NCBI GenBank assembly: GCA_024742705.1
Contig: JANSXZ010000024.1
Location: 1 to 61,219, forward strand
Direction of reading: 5' to 3'
DNA length: 61,219 bases
Source of the DNA: Paracoccaceae bacterium
Lineage (GTDB): Bacteria > Pseudomonadota > Alphaproteobacteria > Rhodobacterales > Rhodobacteraceae
Of the stretch, positions 1 through 9,144 are shown piece by piece; the stretch's first letter is position 1, and the number at the start of each line of letters is the position of its first letter. The notes under the pieces were generated by a model that saw only the letters and a list, made by a program, of their open reading frames with translations, was not told the DNA's origin and did no database searches. The position numbers and the translations under genes were made by a program.

Positions 1-74
1 AGCTTCAGATCCGTGTCGCCGTCATGAATGGCTTCACCGCGATCGGCATACCCGTGACCAAGGCGGTGGGATAA
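1..74 (+). mobile_element. IS5-family transposase, C-terminal end (partial)
   Basis: The frame starting at base 3 is open from the window edge and ends at the TAA at 72-74. Its last residues read VMNGFTAIGIPVTKAVG, which resembles the C-terminus of IS5-family (IS427/IS1031-like) transposases common in Rhodobacterales. Only about 23 residues are present and the rest lies outside the window. The terminal repeat just downstream fits this reading. The family call rests on recognition of the tail and not on catalytic residues, which are not in the window. Confidence 0.65.
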
Positions 75-110
75 GTGTGTCCGGGGAAAGGGGTAGCTTG
101 ACCATCAGCC

Positions 111-129
111 GATTTGTGCAACAGAGCCC
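111..129 (+). repeat. Right terminal inverted repeat of the IS5-type element
   Basis: On the complementary strand this stretch reads GGGCTCTGTTGCACAAATC. The TTGTTGCACAAATC-type end is typical of IS5/IS427-group elements in this bacterial group. It lies 37 bases after the transposase stop, the expected place for the right IS end. The left end is outside the window, so the pair cannot be compared. Confidence 0.65.
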
Positions 130-229
130 TGCCGAGTGACCCGAGATTTCAGAGGGGAGCCATTCCGGCCCGTGACAGGTTTTGAGGTCGAGAGAGAGGC
201 TTTCGGCCGCCCGTCGCGGGAGAAAACCC

Positions 230-297
230 ATGAATACCGAGATAATCGATGCCGGGCGTGACGTGAACGGCGGCTACAAGGTGGATGTGTCACGCGC
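230..297 (+). pseudogene. 5' fragment of a DUF932 (plasmid/phage-type) gene
   Basis: An ATG at 230, preceded by a purine-rich GGGAGAAAA ribosome-binding stretch, opens MNTEIIDAGRDVNGGYKVDVSR. From memory this matches the N-terminus of DUF932 proteins, which are usually encoded on plasmids and integrative elements and continue with a GERIGRVSSEW-like segment. Here the similarity stops after KVDVSR at about base 295, and the sequence runs into a transporter permease in another frame. I read it as the broken end of a DUF932 gene at a recombination junction. Confidence 0.5.
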
Positions 298-657
298 TTT
301 ACACGCAACGCGATGCTGGATGTGCTGGGCCAGGACTTCATGCGTACCGCCCGCGCCAAGGGGCTGCCCGAGACGGTGGTTGTCCTGAAACATGGGTTGC
401 GAAACGCGGGCGTGACGGTTCTGTCGGTTCTGGGCCTTCAGATCGCGGGCCTTGCCGCCGCCGGCAACGTGGTCGTCGAGGCGATCTTCAGCTGGCCGGG
501 CATCGGCGAACTGTTGGTGCAAAGCGCCATCACGCGCGACTACCCGGTGCTGCAATTCGGGGTAATCACGGTGGCGGCCGCCGTGATCGTCATCAACGCG
601 CTGACCGACATCGCCTATGCCTACGCCGATCCGCGCATCCGGCTGGGGAAGGCATAG
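289..657 (+). pseudogene. dppB: ABC transporter permease (DppB type), 5'-truncated
   Basis: Permease similarity begins abruptly near base 289 with TRFTRNAMLDVLGQDFMRTARAKGL, the cytoplasmic EAA-loop region of DppB/OppB permeases, and runs to the natural C-terminus. About 120 of the usual 310-330 residues remain, covering the last membrane segments and the typical YADPRIRLGKA-like tail. The first internal ATG is at 313. Loss of the N-terminal membrane segments should make the protein non-functional and probably inactivates the importer unless another permease is supplied. The 5' side is fused to a DUF932-like fragment. The stop lies 4 bases before the next permease gene, so the operon order is otherwise intact. 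Confidence 0.8.
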
Positions 658-661
658 GGCG

Positions 662-1543
662 ATGGTGGCGCTTCCCCACAGCAATCCGCGCCGCGCTCTG
701 GTCACGCTGTGGCATGACGCGAACTGGCTTCAGCGGATCGCGGCGCTGCTGGCGATCGCACTGGTTCTTGCTGCGCTTCTGGCGCCTCTTGTCGCGCCTT
801 TCGACCCGCTGAAGCAATCGCTGATCTCGCGGCTGCGCCCTCCGCTGGGCTTCGATCGCTACCGCGACGGGTTCCTTCTCGGTACCGACGAACTGGGCCG
901 GGACGTTCTGTCGCGCACATTGTTCGGTCTGCGGCTGACGCTGGGGCTGGCGCTGTTGGGGGCGCTTATCGGGCTGATGATCGGCGGCACGCTGGGCCTG
1001 TTGGCCGGGCTGCGCCGGGGCTGGACCGAAGACGTGATCATGGCGGGTGTCGATCTGCAGATCTCGGTGCCTTTCACGCTGGTCGCGCTTCTGGCGTTGT
1101 CGATCTTCGGCACATCCATACAGGTGATGGTCTGCATTCTGGGTATCGCCTACTGGGAACAATACGCCCGCATCGTCCGTGCCGAGGTGCGCAAGATCAC
1201 CGAAATGCCCTTTATCGAGGCCGCGCGCGCCTCTGGTGGCGGGCCGCGCTACATCGCGCTGCGCCATGTCCTGCCCAACATCGTCTCGCCGCTGGTGGTG
1301 CAGTTCACGCTGGCTCTCAGCAACATCGTGATCCTGGAATCGACGTTGTCCTTTCTGGGGCTTGGCGTGCAGCCGCCCACGGCGACGCTGGGTTCGATGG
1401 TGGGCTATGGGCGCGATTACATGCCGACGGCACCCTGGATGGTCATCGCGCCGGCCGTGGCGATCATCCTTCTGACGTTTTCCGTGCAGATCCTCGGCGA
1501 CTGGCTGAGAGACCGCGCCGATGTGCGCCTGCAAGGCCGCTGA
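662..1543 (+). CDS. dppC: Peptide/nickel-type ABC transporter permease DppC
   Basis: This 293-residue inner-membrane permease is one half of the translocation pore of a dipeptide/oligopeptide/nickel-type importer. It shows the N-terminal OppC-type segment ending in LLGTDELGRDVLSR, several hydrophobic segments, and the EAA loop EAARASGGGPRYIALRHVLPN. The ATG at 662 is chosen because it sits 4 bases after the upstream permease stop and gives a normal OppC-like N-terminus; the longer frame from 617 would overlap dppB heavily. Its partner DppB is truncated in this window. Confidence 0.9.
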   Translation: MVALPHSNPRRALVTLWHDANWLQRIAALLAIALVLAALLAPLVAPFDPLKQSLISRLRPPLGFDRYRDGFLLGTDELGRDVLSRTLFGLRLTLGLALLGALIGLMIGGTLGLLAGLRRGWTEDVIMAGVDLQISVPFTLVALLALSIFGTSIQVMVCILGIAYWEQYARIVRAEVRKITEMPFIEAARASGGGPRYIALRHVLPNIVSPLVVQFTLALSNIVILESTLSFLGLGVQPPTATLGSMVGYGRDYMPTAPWMVIAPAVAIILLTFSVQILGDWLRDRADVRLQGR

Positions 1544-1588
1544 CACAACGAGGCCAAGAATGCCCGCAACCGAAACTTGGAGACTGAC

Positions 1589-3139
1589 ATGAAAAAGTTC
1601 CTTCTGACGACCGCCGCCGTTCTGGCTGCTTCCGGAGTATACGCCCAGGAAATCACCGTGGGCGCCGCCAACGTCTCGAGCTATCTCGACCCCGGTCGCG
1701 ATCATTCGAACGTCGGCTCGCAATTCTACTACAACGCCTTCGACACGTTGATCGAACGCGATCATTCGAAGCTGGAGCCGATCTGGCGGCCCGCTCTGGC
1801 CACCAGCTGGGCCCTCGTCGACGACCTGACGATGGAATTCAAGCTGCGCGAGGGTGTCACCTTCCACAATGGCGAAGCCATGACCGCCGATGACGTGGTC
1901 TTTTCGCTGAACCGGATGTACCAGGCGACGTTCGCGCCTTACGTCGTACGCTCGAAGGACCGCCTGGGCAATTTCGCCGAGGCGGTGAAGATCGATGACC
2001 ATACGGTTCAGATCAAGGTCGAACGGCCCGAACCGCTTTGGGAGACGCTGGTTTCGCTGCAGCAGGTCATGATCATCCCAGAAGATTACACAAAGGCACT
2101 TTCGGGCGATCCGGACGTGGCCGAGGATGGCGATTTCGAAGCGTTCAGCCTCGCGCCTGTCGGCACCGGGCCCTACGCGATCTCGGAATTCGTACCGGGC
2201 GAAAAGGTGGAATACACGCGCTTCGGCGGGTTCTGGGGCGATGCCGCGCCGCTGGAAAAGGCAACCGTGATCCGCATCCCCGAAACCGCCGGCCGCATCA
2301 CCGCGCTGAAGACCGGCGAGGCGGATATCGTCACCAACATCGCGCCCGACCAGCTGAACCTGATCAACGCGGATCCGAACCTCAAGACCGAAGGCTCGGC
2401 CACCGCGCTGTTTCACGTCATGATCATGAACGTGAACCATCCCAATCTGACCGACCCGAAGATCCGCCAGGCGATGTCGATGTCTATCGACCGCGACCTG
2501 TTGAACGAGGCGCTGTGGCTGGGCAAGGCCATCGTGCCGTCGACCCACACGATGGAAGAGATGGGCGCGCTGCACCAACCCGACCTGACAACCTTCGAAT
2601 ACAACCCGGAAATGGCGCGGGAACTGCTGGCCGCATCGTCCTACAATGGCGAGGAAATCGTCTTTGACGCCTTTCCGGTCTATTACACCAACGGTGTGCT
2701 GGCCGCGCAGGCGATCATGGAAATGTGGGCCGAAGTCGGCATCAACGGCAAGCTGAACGTCACCGACAAATGGACGGGCAACGACCCCGAGATGATGTCG
2801 CGCAGCTGGTCGAATCCGATGTACTTCGCCGACCCGTTCGGCAGCTTCGGCGTGATGTGGGCACCTGACGGCCCCTCCGAAGGCGCCGGCCGCTTCAACA
2901 CCGATGCGGAATACGCCGAAATGTGGGAACGCTTTCGCTTCTCGGCCGATGTCGATACGCGCAAGGCCGCCTATGCCCAGCTGATGGACCGGATCAAGCA
3001 GGATCCGCCGGTGCTGCCGCTGTACCGCCCGTTCGAAAGCTGGGGGATGCAGGAATCGGTCAACTGGGCACCGCTGCGGGGCCACATCCCCTATGTGCTC
3101 GATTTCCGCGCCGGCTCGATCAGCCTTGCGGACAGCTGA
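1589..3139 (+). CDS. Periplasmic substrate-binding protein, DppA/OppA family (SBP_bac_5)
   Basis: A 516-residue extracytoplasmic binding protein for a peptide/opine/nickel-type importer. A signal peptide (MKKFLLTTAAVLAASGVYA, cleavage before QE) is followed by the family pattern of a DPGRDHSN-type start, KLREGVTFHNGEAMTADDVVFS near residue 90, and GTGPYAI near 190. The ATG at 1589 is preferred over an in-frame TTG at 1577 because it begins the signal peptide. Ligand specificity cannot be read from sequence. The metallophosphoesterase gene directly downstream suggests a phosphorylated ligand rather than a plain peptide, but this is inference. Confidence 0.88.
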   Translation: MKKFLLTTAAVLAASGVYAQEITVGAANVSSYLDPGRDHSNVGSQFYYNAFDTLIERDHSKLEPIWRPALATSWALVDDLTMEFKLREGVTFHNGEAMTADDVVFSLNRMYQATFAPYVVRSKDRLGNFAEAVKIDDHTVQIKVERPEPLWETLVSLQQVMIIPEDYTKALSGDPDVAEDGDFEAFSLAPVGTGPYAISEFVPGEKVEYTRFGGFWGDAAPLEKATVIRIPETAGRITALKTGEADIVTNIAPDQLNLINADPNLKTEGSATALFHVMIMNVNHPNLTDPKIRQAMSMSIDRDLLNEALWLGKAIVPSTHTMEEMGALHQPDLTTFEYNPEMARELLAASSYNGEEIVFDAFPVYYTNGVLAAQAIMEMWAEVGINGKLNVTDKWTGNDPEMMSRSWSNPMYFADPFGSFGVMWAPDGPSEGAGRFNTDAEYAEMWERFRFSADVDTRKAAYAQLMDRIKQDPPVLPLYRPFESWGMQESVNWAPLRGHIPYVLDFRAGSISLADS

Positions 3140-3148
3140 ACCACCAAA

Positions 3149-3174
3149 GGCGGCGGGGGTTGACCTCCGCCGCC
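3149..3174 (+). terminator. GC hairpin after the dppA-like gene
   Basis: GGCGGCGG (3149-3156) pairs with CCGCCGCC (3167-3174), and three more inner pairs are possible around a TTGA loop. No T-tract follows. It lies between the binding-protein stop and the next start, so it is more likely an mRNA 3'-stabilising or attenuating hairpin that keeps binding-protein mRNA in excess than a full terminator. Confidence 0.55.
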
Positions 3175-3198
3175 ACCTTCCAGACCCCGGAGCCTCTC

Positions 3199-4026
3199 AT
3201 GACCCTGCGCATTGCAATTGTCGCCGACATCCACCACGGCGCCCCAAGCCATACGAAACGCGGAGATGCCGCTCTGGGTTTGCTGGCCGCCTTCGCCGAC
3301 TGGACGAACGCGCAGGCCCCGGACATGGTGCTGGACCTGGGCGATCGGATTTCCGATATCGACGAAGCGACGGATTTGCGGCTCGAAACCGAGGTGGCCG
3401 CCGCATTCCGCGCGATCGACGCGCCGATCCATCACATTTGCGGCAACCATGACCGCGACCATCTGAGCGTGGCCCAGAACGAAGAGATACTTGGCCAGCC
3501 GCTGCAAAACCAGGTTCTGGATGCCGGCAACTGGCAGATCGCGCTCTGGCGTGCCGATGCAAGGATCTGCCGCACCCCTGAACGGCGCGGCTTCATCCTG
3601 CCGGAATCCGATCTGCTGTGGTTGTCGCGGACGATGCAGGCCGCCGGAAAGCCGACGCTGGTGGTCAGCCATGTGCCGGTGTCCGGCCACGACCAGACCG
3701 GCAACTACTACTTCCAGCGCAGCCCGCAGTTCTCGCGCTATCCCGAAAGCGCGCGGGTCCGCGAGGCGCTGGCACAGGCGCGGGTGCCGGTGGTTTGCCT
3801 TGCCGGGCACGTGCACTGGAACACCGTCACCACCGTGGACGGCATCCCGCATCTGACCCAGCAAAGCCTCACCGAAAGCTTCACGACCCAGGGTGAACCC
3901 GCGGGCGCCTGGGGAATGCTGACGCTGGCCGAGACCGCGCATTGGCAGGTCATGGGCCGCGACCCGTTCGAGGCCCGCGTGACCCCGCAAACCGGGCGCT
4001 GGACGCCCCCGATGGCGCCTTTCTGA
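3199..4026 (+). CDS. Calcineurin-like metallophosphoesterase (first copy)
   Basis: A 275-residue cytoplasmic enzyme with the full dimetal phosphoesterase signature: D10-x-H12 (ADIHHG), GD at 48-49 (LDLGDR), GNHD at 82-85, a SHVPVSGHD histidine and a GHVHWN motif. It should hydrolyse a phosphomonoester or phosphodiester. The start at 3199 has a GGAG ribosome-binding site 6 bases upstream. The gene lies inside the peptide-type ABC operon, one base before the ATPase start, which argues that it processes the imported ligand. The exact substrate is unknown; class III cyclic-nucleotide or glycerophosphodiester phosphodiesterases are the nearest well-known relatives. Confidence 0.85.
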   Translation: MTLRIAIVADIHHGAPSHTKRGDAALGLLAAFADWTNAQAPDMVLDLGDRISDIDEATDLRLETEVAAAFRAIDAPIHHICGNHDRDHLSVAQNEEILGQPLQNQVLDAGNWQIALWRADARICRTPERRGFILPESDLLWLSRTMQAAGKPTLVVSHVPVSGHDQTGNYYFQRSPQFSRYPESARVREALAQARVPVVCLAGHVHWNTVTTVDGIPHLTQQSLTESFTTQGEPAGAWGMLTLAETAHWQVMGRDPFEARVTPQTGRWTPPMAPF

Positions 4027-4027
4027 G

Positions 4028-5677
4028 ATGCTCGAGCCACCGGTTCTGTCGGTCAAGTCGCTGTCGGTGGCCTTCGGGCCGCACAAGGCGGTGCGCGACC
4101 TGTCCTTCGACATCCACGCCGGCGAAACGCTGGCACTGGTGGGCGAAAGCGGATCGGGCAAATCCGCCACCGCACTGGCGATCCTGCGGCTGATCGAACG
4201 CGAGGGCGGGCGCATCACCGGCGGGCAGGTGCGCCTGGGCGGGGCCGCGCCGGTGGATCTTGCGGCCCTGACAGACCGCGAGATGCAGACCTATCGCGGC
4301 AACCGGGTTTCGATGATCTTCCAGGAGCCGATGACCTCGCTGAACCCAGTCATGCGGATCGGAGAACAGCTGTGCGAGGTGTTCCGCCGTCACCAGGGCC
4401 TGTCGCAGGGCGCCGCGATGGCCGCCGCTGAAGATGCGCTGGGCCAGGTGCGTATCCCGGAACCCGCGCGGCGTCTGCGGCAGTACCCGCACGAGCTTTC
4501 GGGCGGGCTGCGCCAGCGTGTGATGATCGCGATCGCACTGGCGTGCCGGCCCGATGTGCTGATCGCCGACGAACCGACGACGGCACTGGATGTCACGACC
4601 CAGGCCGAGGTGCTGAAACTGCTGCGCAGCTTGCAGGCAGAGCTTGGGATGGCCGTCCTGTTCATCACCCATGACATGGGTGTGGTGGCCGAAGTCGCCG
4701 ACCGCGTGGTCGTGCTGCGTCATGGTCAGACCGAAGAGGTGGCGCGGGTCGACGGCCTGTTCGATGCGCCGCAATCGCAATATGCCCGCGACCTGATGGC
4801 CGCGACACCCAGGCTGGGCCTCTCGCCGCTGCGCCCCCCGGTTGCGCCCGCCGATCCGGTGCTGTCCGTCGAAGGCCTGTCGATGGATTTCACACTGGGC
4901 GGCGGTTTTCTGAAACCCCGGTCGGTGGTGCAGGCCGTGCGCGATGTGTCATTTGATATTCGGCCGGGCGAAACACTGGGGTTGGTCGGGGAATCGGGCT
5001 GTGGCAAATCCACCCTGTCGCGGGCGCTGATGCGCCTGATCGAACCCGTCGCCGGCACCGTGACACTGGCGGGCCAGAACATTACCGCGATGGACGCGGC
5101 GGGCCTGCGGCAGGCGCGGGCCAACATGCAGATGGTGTTTCAGGATCCCTACGCCAGCCTCAACCCGCGGATGACCGTGCGCGACCTGATCACCGAACCG
5201 GCCTACCTTCATTCCGGGATCAACAGGGCGGAACGGGCCGAACTGGCCGGCGATCTTCTTGAAAAAGTCACGCTCAGCCGCAGCGACGCTGACCGCTACC
5301 CACACCAGTTCTCGGGCGGGCAACGCCGGCGGCTGTGCATTGCCCGCGCGCTGAGCGTTTCGCCCAGGGTGATCGTCGCAGACGAAGCGGTTTCGGCGCT
5401 GGATGTCTCTACCGCTGCCCACGTGACCCGGCTGATGCAGGACATTCAGGACACGCTGGGCATCGCGTTCCTCTTCATCCGTCACGACACCGCCGTGGTC
5501 GAGCGCGTCAGCCACCGGATCGCGGTGATGTACCAAGGCCGGATCGTCGAGATCGGGCCCACCGAGGAGGTGCTGCGCCATCCGCAACACGCCTATACCC
5601 GCAAGCTGCTTTCGGCGGTCCCCGCGCCCAGGCCCCGCCGAAGGGAATCGAAGCCCCTTCCGCAGCCTGCCGCGTGA
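4028..5677 (+). CDS. Fused DppD-DppF ABC transporter ATPase
   Basis: A 549-residue protein carrying two ATP-binding cassettes that energise the peptide-type importer. The first half has GESGSGKS (about 39-46), signature [10 protein letters not shown] and Walker [14 protein letters not shown]. The second half has GESGCGKST (about 320), [10 protein letters not shown] and [14 protein letters not shown]. Such DppD-DppF fusions are common in alphaproteobacteria. In the second cassette the switch region reads FIRHD where FISHD is usual; the histidine itself is kept. The start overlaps the preceding gene region with one base between stop and ATG. Cytoplasmic, peripheral to the membrane. Confidence 0.9.
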   Translation: MLEPPVLSVKSLSVAFGPHKAVRDLSFDIHAGETLALVGESGSGKSATALAILRLIEREGGRITGGQVRLGGAAPVDLAALTDREMQTYRGNRVSMIFQEPMTSLNPVMRIGEQLCEVFRRHQGLSQGAAMAAAEDALGQVRIPEPARRLRQYPHELSGGLRQRVMIAIALACRPDVLIADEPTTALDVTTQAEVLKLLRSLQAELGMAVLFITHDMGVVAEVADRVVVLRHGQTEEVARVDGLFDAPQSQYARDLMAATPRLGLSPLRPPVAPADPVLSVEGLSMDFTLGGGFLKPRSVVQAVRDVSFDIRPGETLGLVGESGCGKSTLSRALMRLIEPVAGTVTLAGQNITAMDAAGLRQARANMQMVFQDPYASLNPRMTVRDLITEPAYLHSGINRAERAELAGDLLEKVTLSRSDADRYPHQFSGGQRRRLCIARALSVSPRVIVADEAVSALDVSTAAHVTRLMQDIQDTLGIAFLFIRHDTAVVERVSHRIAVMYQGRIVEIGPTEEVLRHPQHAYTRKLLSAVPAPRPRRRESKPLPQPAA

Positions 5678-5805
5678 GAAGGGAACGCGCGCCCCTGCTC
5701 CTTTCGGGGCATGGCCGCCGCAGCCGCAGGATCACAACCACGAAAAATCGCCTGCCCGGATCCGTCAGACCGGCGGTGGCGTCGGGCACCAAGATCAGTC
5801 TCCGG

Positions 5806-6710
5806 ATGATTGAAATGAGCGTCATCAAGGGCTGCGGCCTGAACCTGGCCTCGGTGACACCAGGCGATCTGGACGAGGCCGACCGGCTGATGTCGCGCTG
5901 GGCCGGTATCGGTTGCACCCATGTAGAGATCAGCGCGCGGCGGCTGGACATCATTGTCGGCGGGCGCCTGAACATGCCGGCTGTGCGACGCGTCGCGGCA
6001 ATGATCGAACGCTACGGAATGGCGCCGGTCCTGCACGCGCCACACGGCATCAACCTGACAGACCGACCCCGCTGTGACATGCATGTGGTGGTGCCCGAGG
6101 CCGCGATCGAATTCTGCCGGGTCACCGGCTGCGCGTCGATGGTGCTGCATTCGGGTTTCGCGCAGTTGCAGAAATGGGTCGTTCAGAAAGGTATCCTGCT
6201 GGCCGAAGAAAAGGATCTGTTGCTCCGTCTGGGGAATCTGGCTGAAACCGCCGGCTGCAACCTTGCCGTCGAGACCACCATCGCAAGCCCCGCCCAACCC
6301 GGATTTTCGGCTATGGCACCGATCCGCTTGCTCTGGTGGCGCAAACTGGCGGCAACGGACAATCCGTGCTTCGGGGCATGCCTTTTTGTCGGCAAGCACG
6401 CCGGGCTTTGATTTCCCCGACGCGGTGGCCGGGCTGCGCCCCCACGTCTGGAACCCGCACCTTCGTGGCAGCTTCGGGCGCCCCTTGGGGCGGTACCATG
6501 CTTCAGGATGCCGGCGACGAGGTCGCTTTCGGGCAAGGCGATCTTTATCTTCCCGTGTACTGGGGCGCGATACCCCGGGCCTATCTTCTGCCGCGCATGG
6601 CCTTCCGACAAGGCATGTTAAGCATGATCGAACTGAACGGGGGCTACAACGCACATGCCGAAAGCGCCCTGCTCGCGGCCCAGAACATCGGGGTGCAACT
6701 GTCCGCGCGG
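5806..6710 (+). pseudogene. Sugar-phosphate isomerase/epimerase (TIM-barrel, AP-endonuclease-2 fold), frameshifted
   Basis: The frame from 5806 (MIEMSVIKG...) encodes the first two thirds of a xylose-isomerase-like TIM-barrel protein, with APVLHAPHG, SMVLHSG and NLAVET matching metal/substrate-site strands. Homologous sequence then hops between frames: FGYGTDPLALVAQ at 6306-6344, LAATDNPCFGACL back in the first frame, a TGA at 6409-6411, FDFPDAVAGLRPHVWN in the second frame, and GGTMLQDAGDEVAFGQGDL onward in the third. Each hop is explained by an extra base (two near 6310, one each near 6346, 6409 and 6488). The stop codon is also lost, so the last frame runs into the next gene. Either a decayed gene or a locally poor assembly. 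Confidence 0.75.
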
Positions 6711-6836
6711 CCCGAGACGGGCCATCGGCGGATGGTTGTGGGCGAATTCGAGAAACTGTCGCACGACTGTCACCGCGATGTTGCGCAACGCGCCCTGATT
6801 GCGCCCCGGAACTCATCTCGGGACGTGGACAAACCT

Positions 6837-7634
6837 ATGCTCAAATTTCTTGTCTTCAGCGATATTCATCTGGTCGACACCGGTGCAACGTCGCATGGCC
6901 TTGACACCCACAGCCGCTTTTCCGCCGGCATCGACTGGGTGAACACACACCATGCGGATGCCGATTTCTGTGTGCTGGCCGGGGATCTGGCCGATCTCGG
7001 GTTTCAGGGTGCGACCGAGCCATACCAGCGTCTCAAGGACCAGGTGGCGCGGCTGACCGTGCCCTGCCACATCACCATCGGCAACCACGACAACCGCGAC
7101 ACCTTCCTTGCGTTCTTCGGCGAGGGCTTGCGCGCCGAAACCGGTTGCATTGACAAAGTGATCGACGCCAAGGGCCACCGCACCATCCTGCTGGACAGCG
7201 TGGTGGAGGGCCCAGAGCACACCCACGGCGGCGCGCTTTCACGGGCGCAACTTGAATGGCTTGCCGCGCGGCTGGGCGAACATCCCGGCCCCGTCAACGT
7301 GATCCTGCATCACCACGCGAACCCGTTGCACACGATGGTCGACCGGATCCGGCTGGAAGCGCCAGAGGCCTTTGCCGAAGTGCTGAAGACACACGGCGAT
7401 ATCCGCCAGGTGATCGCGGGGCATGTGCATTACACCTCGACCGCGATGTGGCACGGCATCCCCTTCACCACGCTGGCCGGCAGCCACTATGGCGTGACTG
7501 TTCCGCTGAATGGCGCGGAACGCAAGATCGACAGGCTCTGGGGTCCGGCCCAGATGGCGGTCGTTCTGTGCGACGACGACCAGACGCTGGTGCATTTCGA
7601 GAACTATCTCGATGGCAACCCGGTCCTGTCGTGA
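6837..7634 (+). CDS. Metallophosphoesterase, GpdQ/CpdA type (second copy)
   Basis: A 265-residue cytoplasmic phosphodiesterase-type enzyme. It shows D9-x-H11 (FSDIHL), GD at 49-50, GNHDNRD at 82-88, a HHHANPLH histidine cluster and AGHVHYT, the order seen in class III cyclic-nucleotide and glycerophosphodiester phosphodiesterases. It is clearly different in sequence from the copy at 3199. The start at 6837 is chosen because the LKFLVFSDIH strand begins there; the frame is open upstream only because the preceding pseudogene lost its stop, and no strong ribosome-binding site is visible. It precedes the Ugp-like binding protein, suggesting that it acts on that system's ligand. Confidence 0.83.
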   Translation: MLKFLVFSDIHLVDTGATSHGLDTHSRFSAGIDWVNTHHADADFCVLAGDLADLGFQGATEPYQRLKDQVARLTVPCHITIGNHDNRDTFLAFFGEGLRAETGCIDKVIDAKGHRTILLDSVVEGPEHTHGGALSRAQLEWLAARLGEHPGPVNVILHHHANPLHTMVDRIRLEAPEAFAEVLKTHGDIRQVIAGHVHYTSTAMWHGIPFTTLAGSHYGVTVPLNGAERKIDRLWGPAQMAVVLCDDDQTLVHFENYLDGNPVLS

Positions 7635-7785
7635 CACCAAGCCCGGCCCGTACTGTCGCAAAACCGAGCGCCAATCGTCACGCAACAGACGCGAAATCTT
7701 CATGTATTCGTTCGGCTCGTTTTACATTCCACGCCCACCCAAGGGACAGCGCCTTTCGCGCAATCCACGTCTGGGAGACAACGTC

Positions 7786-9120
7786 ATGAGACTTTCCTTC
7801 GTCAGCGCCGCGGCGATCACCGCCGCGCTGTCCGCGTCCGCCGCATTTGCGCAGGACAAGATCAAGTTTGAATACTGGTACGGGCTGTCCGGCCAGCTGG
7901 GCGATGCCGTTCAGCAGACATGCGACCGCTTCAACGCCAGCCAGGACCAGTATGAAATCACCTGCATTGGCCAGGACGGCTATGCCAACGCGGTCCAGAA
8001 CTCGATCGCGGCGTTCCGCGCCAAGCAGCATCCGACAGTTGTGCAGGCCTATGACGCCGGTACTGCCGATCTGATGATGTCGGGCGAGTTTTACCCGGTG
8101 CACCAGATGATGTCGGATTTCGGCATCGAAATCGACTGGGACGACTACTTTCCCGGCATCGCGAACTACTATGCGTCGTCCAAGGGTGAACTGTTCTCGA
8201 TGCCCTTCAACTCGTCCACGCCGATGCTCTACATCAACAACGAGCATTACGCGGCTGCCGGCATCACGGAACACCCCGAGACATGGGAGCAGTTCGAGGC
8301 AAACCTGAAGGCCCTCAAGGCCGCCGGCCAGGAATGTGCCTATGCCTATGCGCCTTCGACATGGATCGACCTGGAACAGTTCTCGATGGCGCACGGTATA
8401 CCGATCGCCACCAACAACAACGGCTATGACGGTCTGGACAGCGAATACGTCTACAACACAACGATCCACGTCAAGCACATGGAAAACATCAAGCGCTGGC
8501 TGGATGAGGACATGCTGGAAATCCGCACCTCGCAGGGCGGACTGAACGCGCGCGACAGTTTCAGCCAGGGCGAATGTTCGCATTACTTCGGCTCGATCGC
8601 GTCGCACCAGGCTGTGACCAATCTGGTCGATGGTTCGTTTGATTGGGGTGTCACCATGATCCCCGTCTATGAGGGCACCGAGCGCAAGAACACCGTGGTG
8701 GGCGGCGCATCGCTTTGGGTTCTGTCCGGCAAGTCCGACGACGAATATCGCGGCGCCGCCGAGTATCTGAAGTTCCTCGCCACGCCGGAAAGCGAAGAGT
8801 TCTGGTCGACCAACACAGGCTACATCCCTGTCACCAAGACCGGTTTCGATGCGCTGATGGCCAAGGGCTTCTACGACAACGCCCCCTACAAGGGCCGCGA
8901 GCTTGCTCTGCAGTCGCTGACCTACACCGAGCCGGGCCCGCTGACCCGCGGCATCCGTCTGGGTGGCTTCATTCAGGCCCGTTCGGAATGGTCGAACGAG
9001 GTTCAGGCCGCCCTGGCAGGCCAGAAGACCATGCAGGAAGCCCTGGACACCGCGGTTTCGCGTTCGAACGCGGTCCTGAAAAAGTTCGCCCGCACCTATC
9101 GCGGCAAAGAACTGCCCTGA
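7786..9120 (+). CDS. Ugp-type extracellular solute-binding protein
   Basis: A 444-residue periplasmic binding protein (SBP_bac_1 family, UgpB-like) with a signal peptide ending ASAAFA before QDKIKFEYW. It has the family features WYGLSGQLGDAVQ near the start, GQDGYANAVQNSIAAFRA and a C-terminal GGFIQARSEW segment similar to UgpB. The start has GGGAG 8 bases upstream. It is the first gene of the set ugpB-A-E-C-like, which in E. coli takes up sn-glycerol-3-phosphate and glycerophosphodiesters. Neighbouring phosphoesterases favour a phosphorylated ligand; this is inferred from context. Confidence 0.88.
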   Translation: MRLSFVSAAAITAALSASAAFAQDKIKFEYWYGLSGQLGDAVQQTCDRFNASQDQYEITCIGQDGYANAVQNSIAAFRAKQHPTVVQAYDAGTADLMMSGEFYPVHQMMSDFGIEIDWDDYFPGIANYYASSKGELFSMPFNSSTPMLYINNEHYAAAGITEHPETWEQFEANLKALKAAGQECAYAYAPSTWIDLEQFSMAHGIPIATNNNGYDGLDSEYVYNTTIHVKHMENIKRWLDEDMLEIRTSQGGLNARDSFSQGECSHYFGSIASHQAVTNLVDGSFDWGVTMIPVYEGTERKNTVVGGASLWVLSGKSDDEYRGAAEYLKFLATPESEEFWSTNTGYIPVTKTGFDALMAKGFYDNAPYKGRELALQSLTYTEPGPLTRGIRLGGFIQARSEWSNEVQAALAGQKTMQEALDTAVSRSNAVLKKFARTYRGKELP

Positions 9121-9144
9121 GCCCTTCGCTCGATGAACATCGCT

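Noticed and set aside
593..3085. Very long open frame (830 codons) on the minus strand opposite dppC/dppA
   Set aside because: Composition rich in Arg, His, Gly and Gln with no family signature; it is the antisense shadow of high-GC codon bias over two clear plus-strand genes. The same reasoning excludes other long antisense frames, such as 31516-33093 and 45518-47149.
7626..7657. Possible PHO-box elements (two CTGTC motifs) before the ugpB-like gene
   Set aside because: The CTGTC copies are 27 bases apart rather than 11, and the second half-site does not match. A Pho link remains attractive from gene content but is not supported by this motif.
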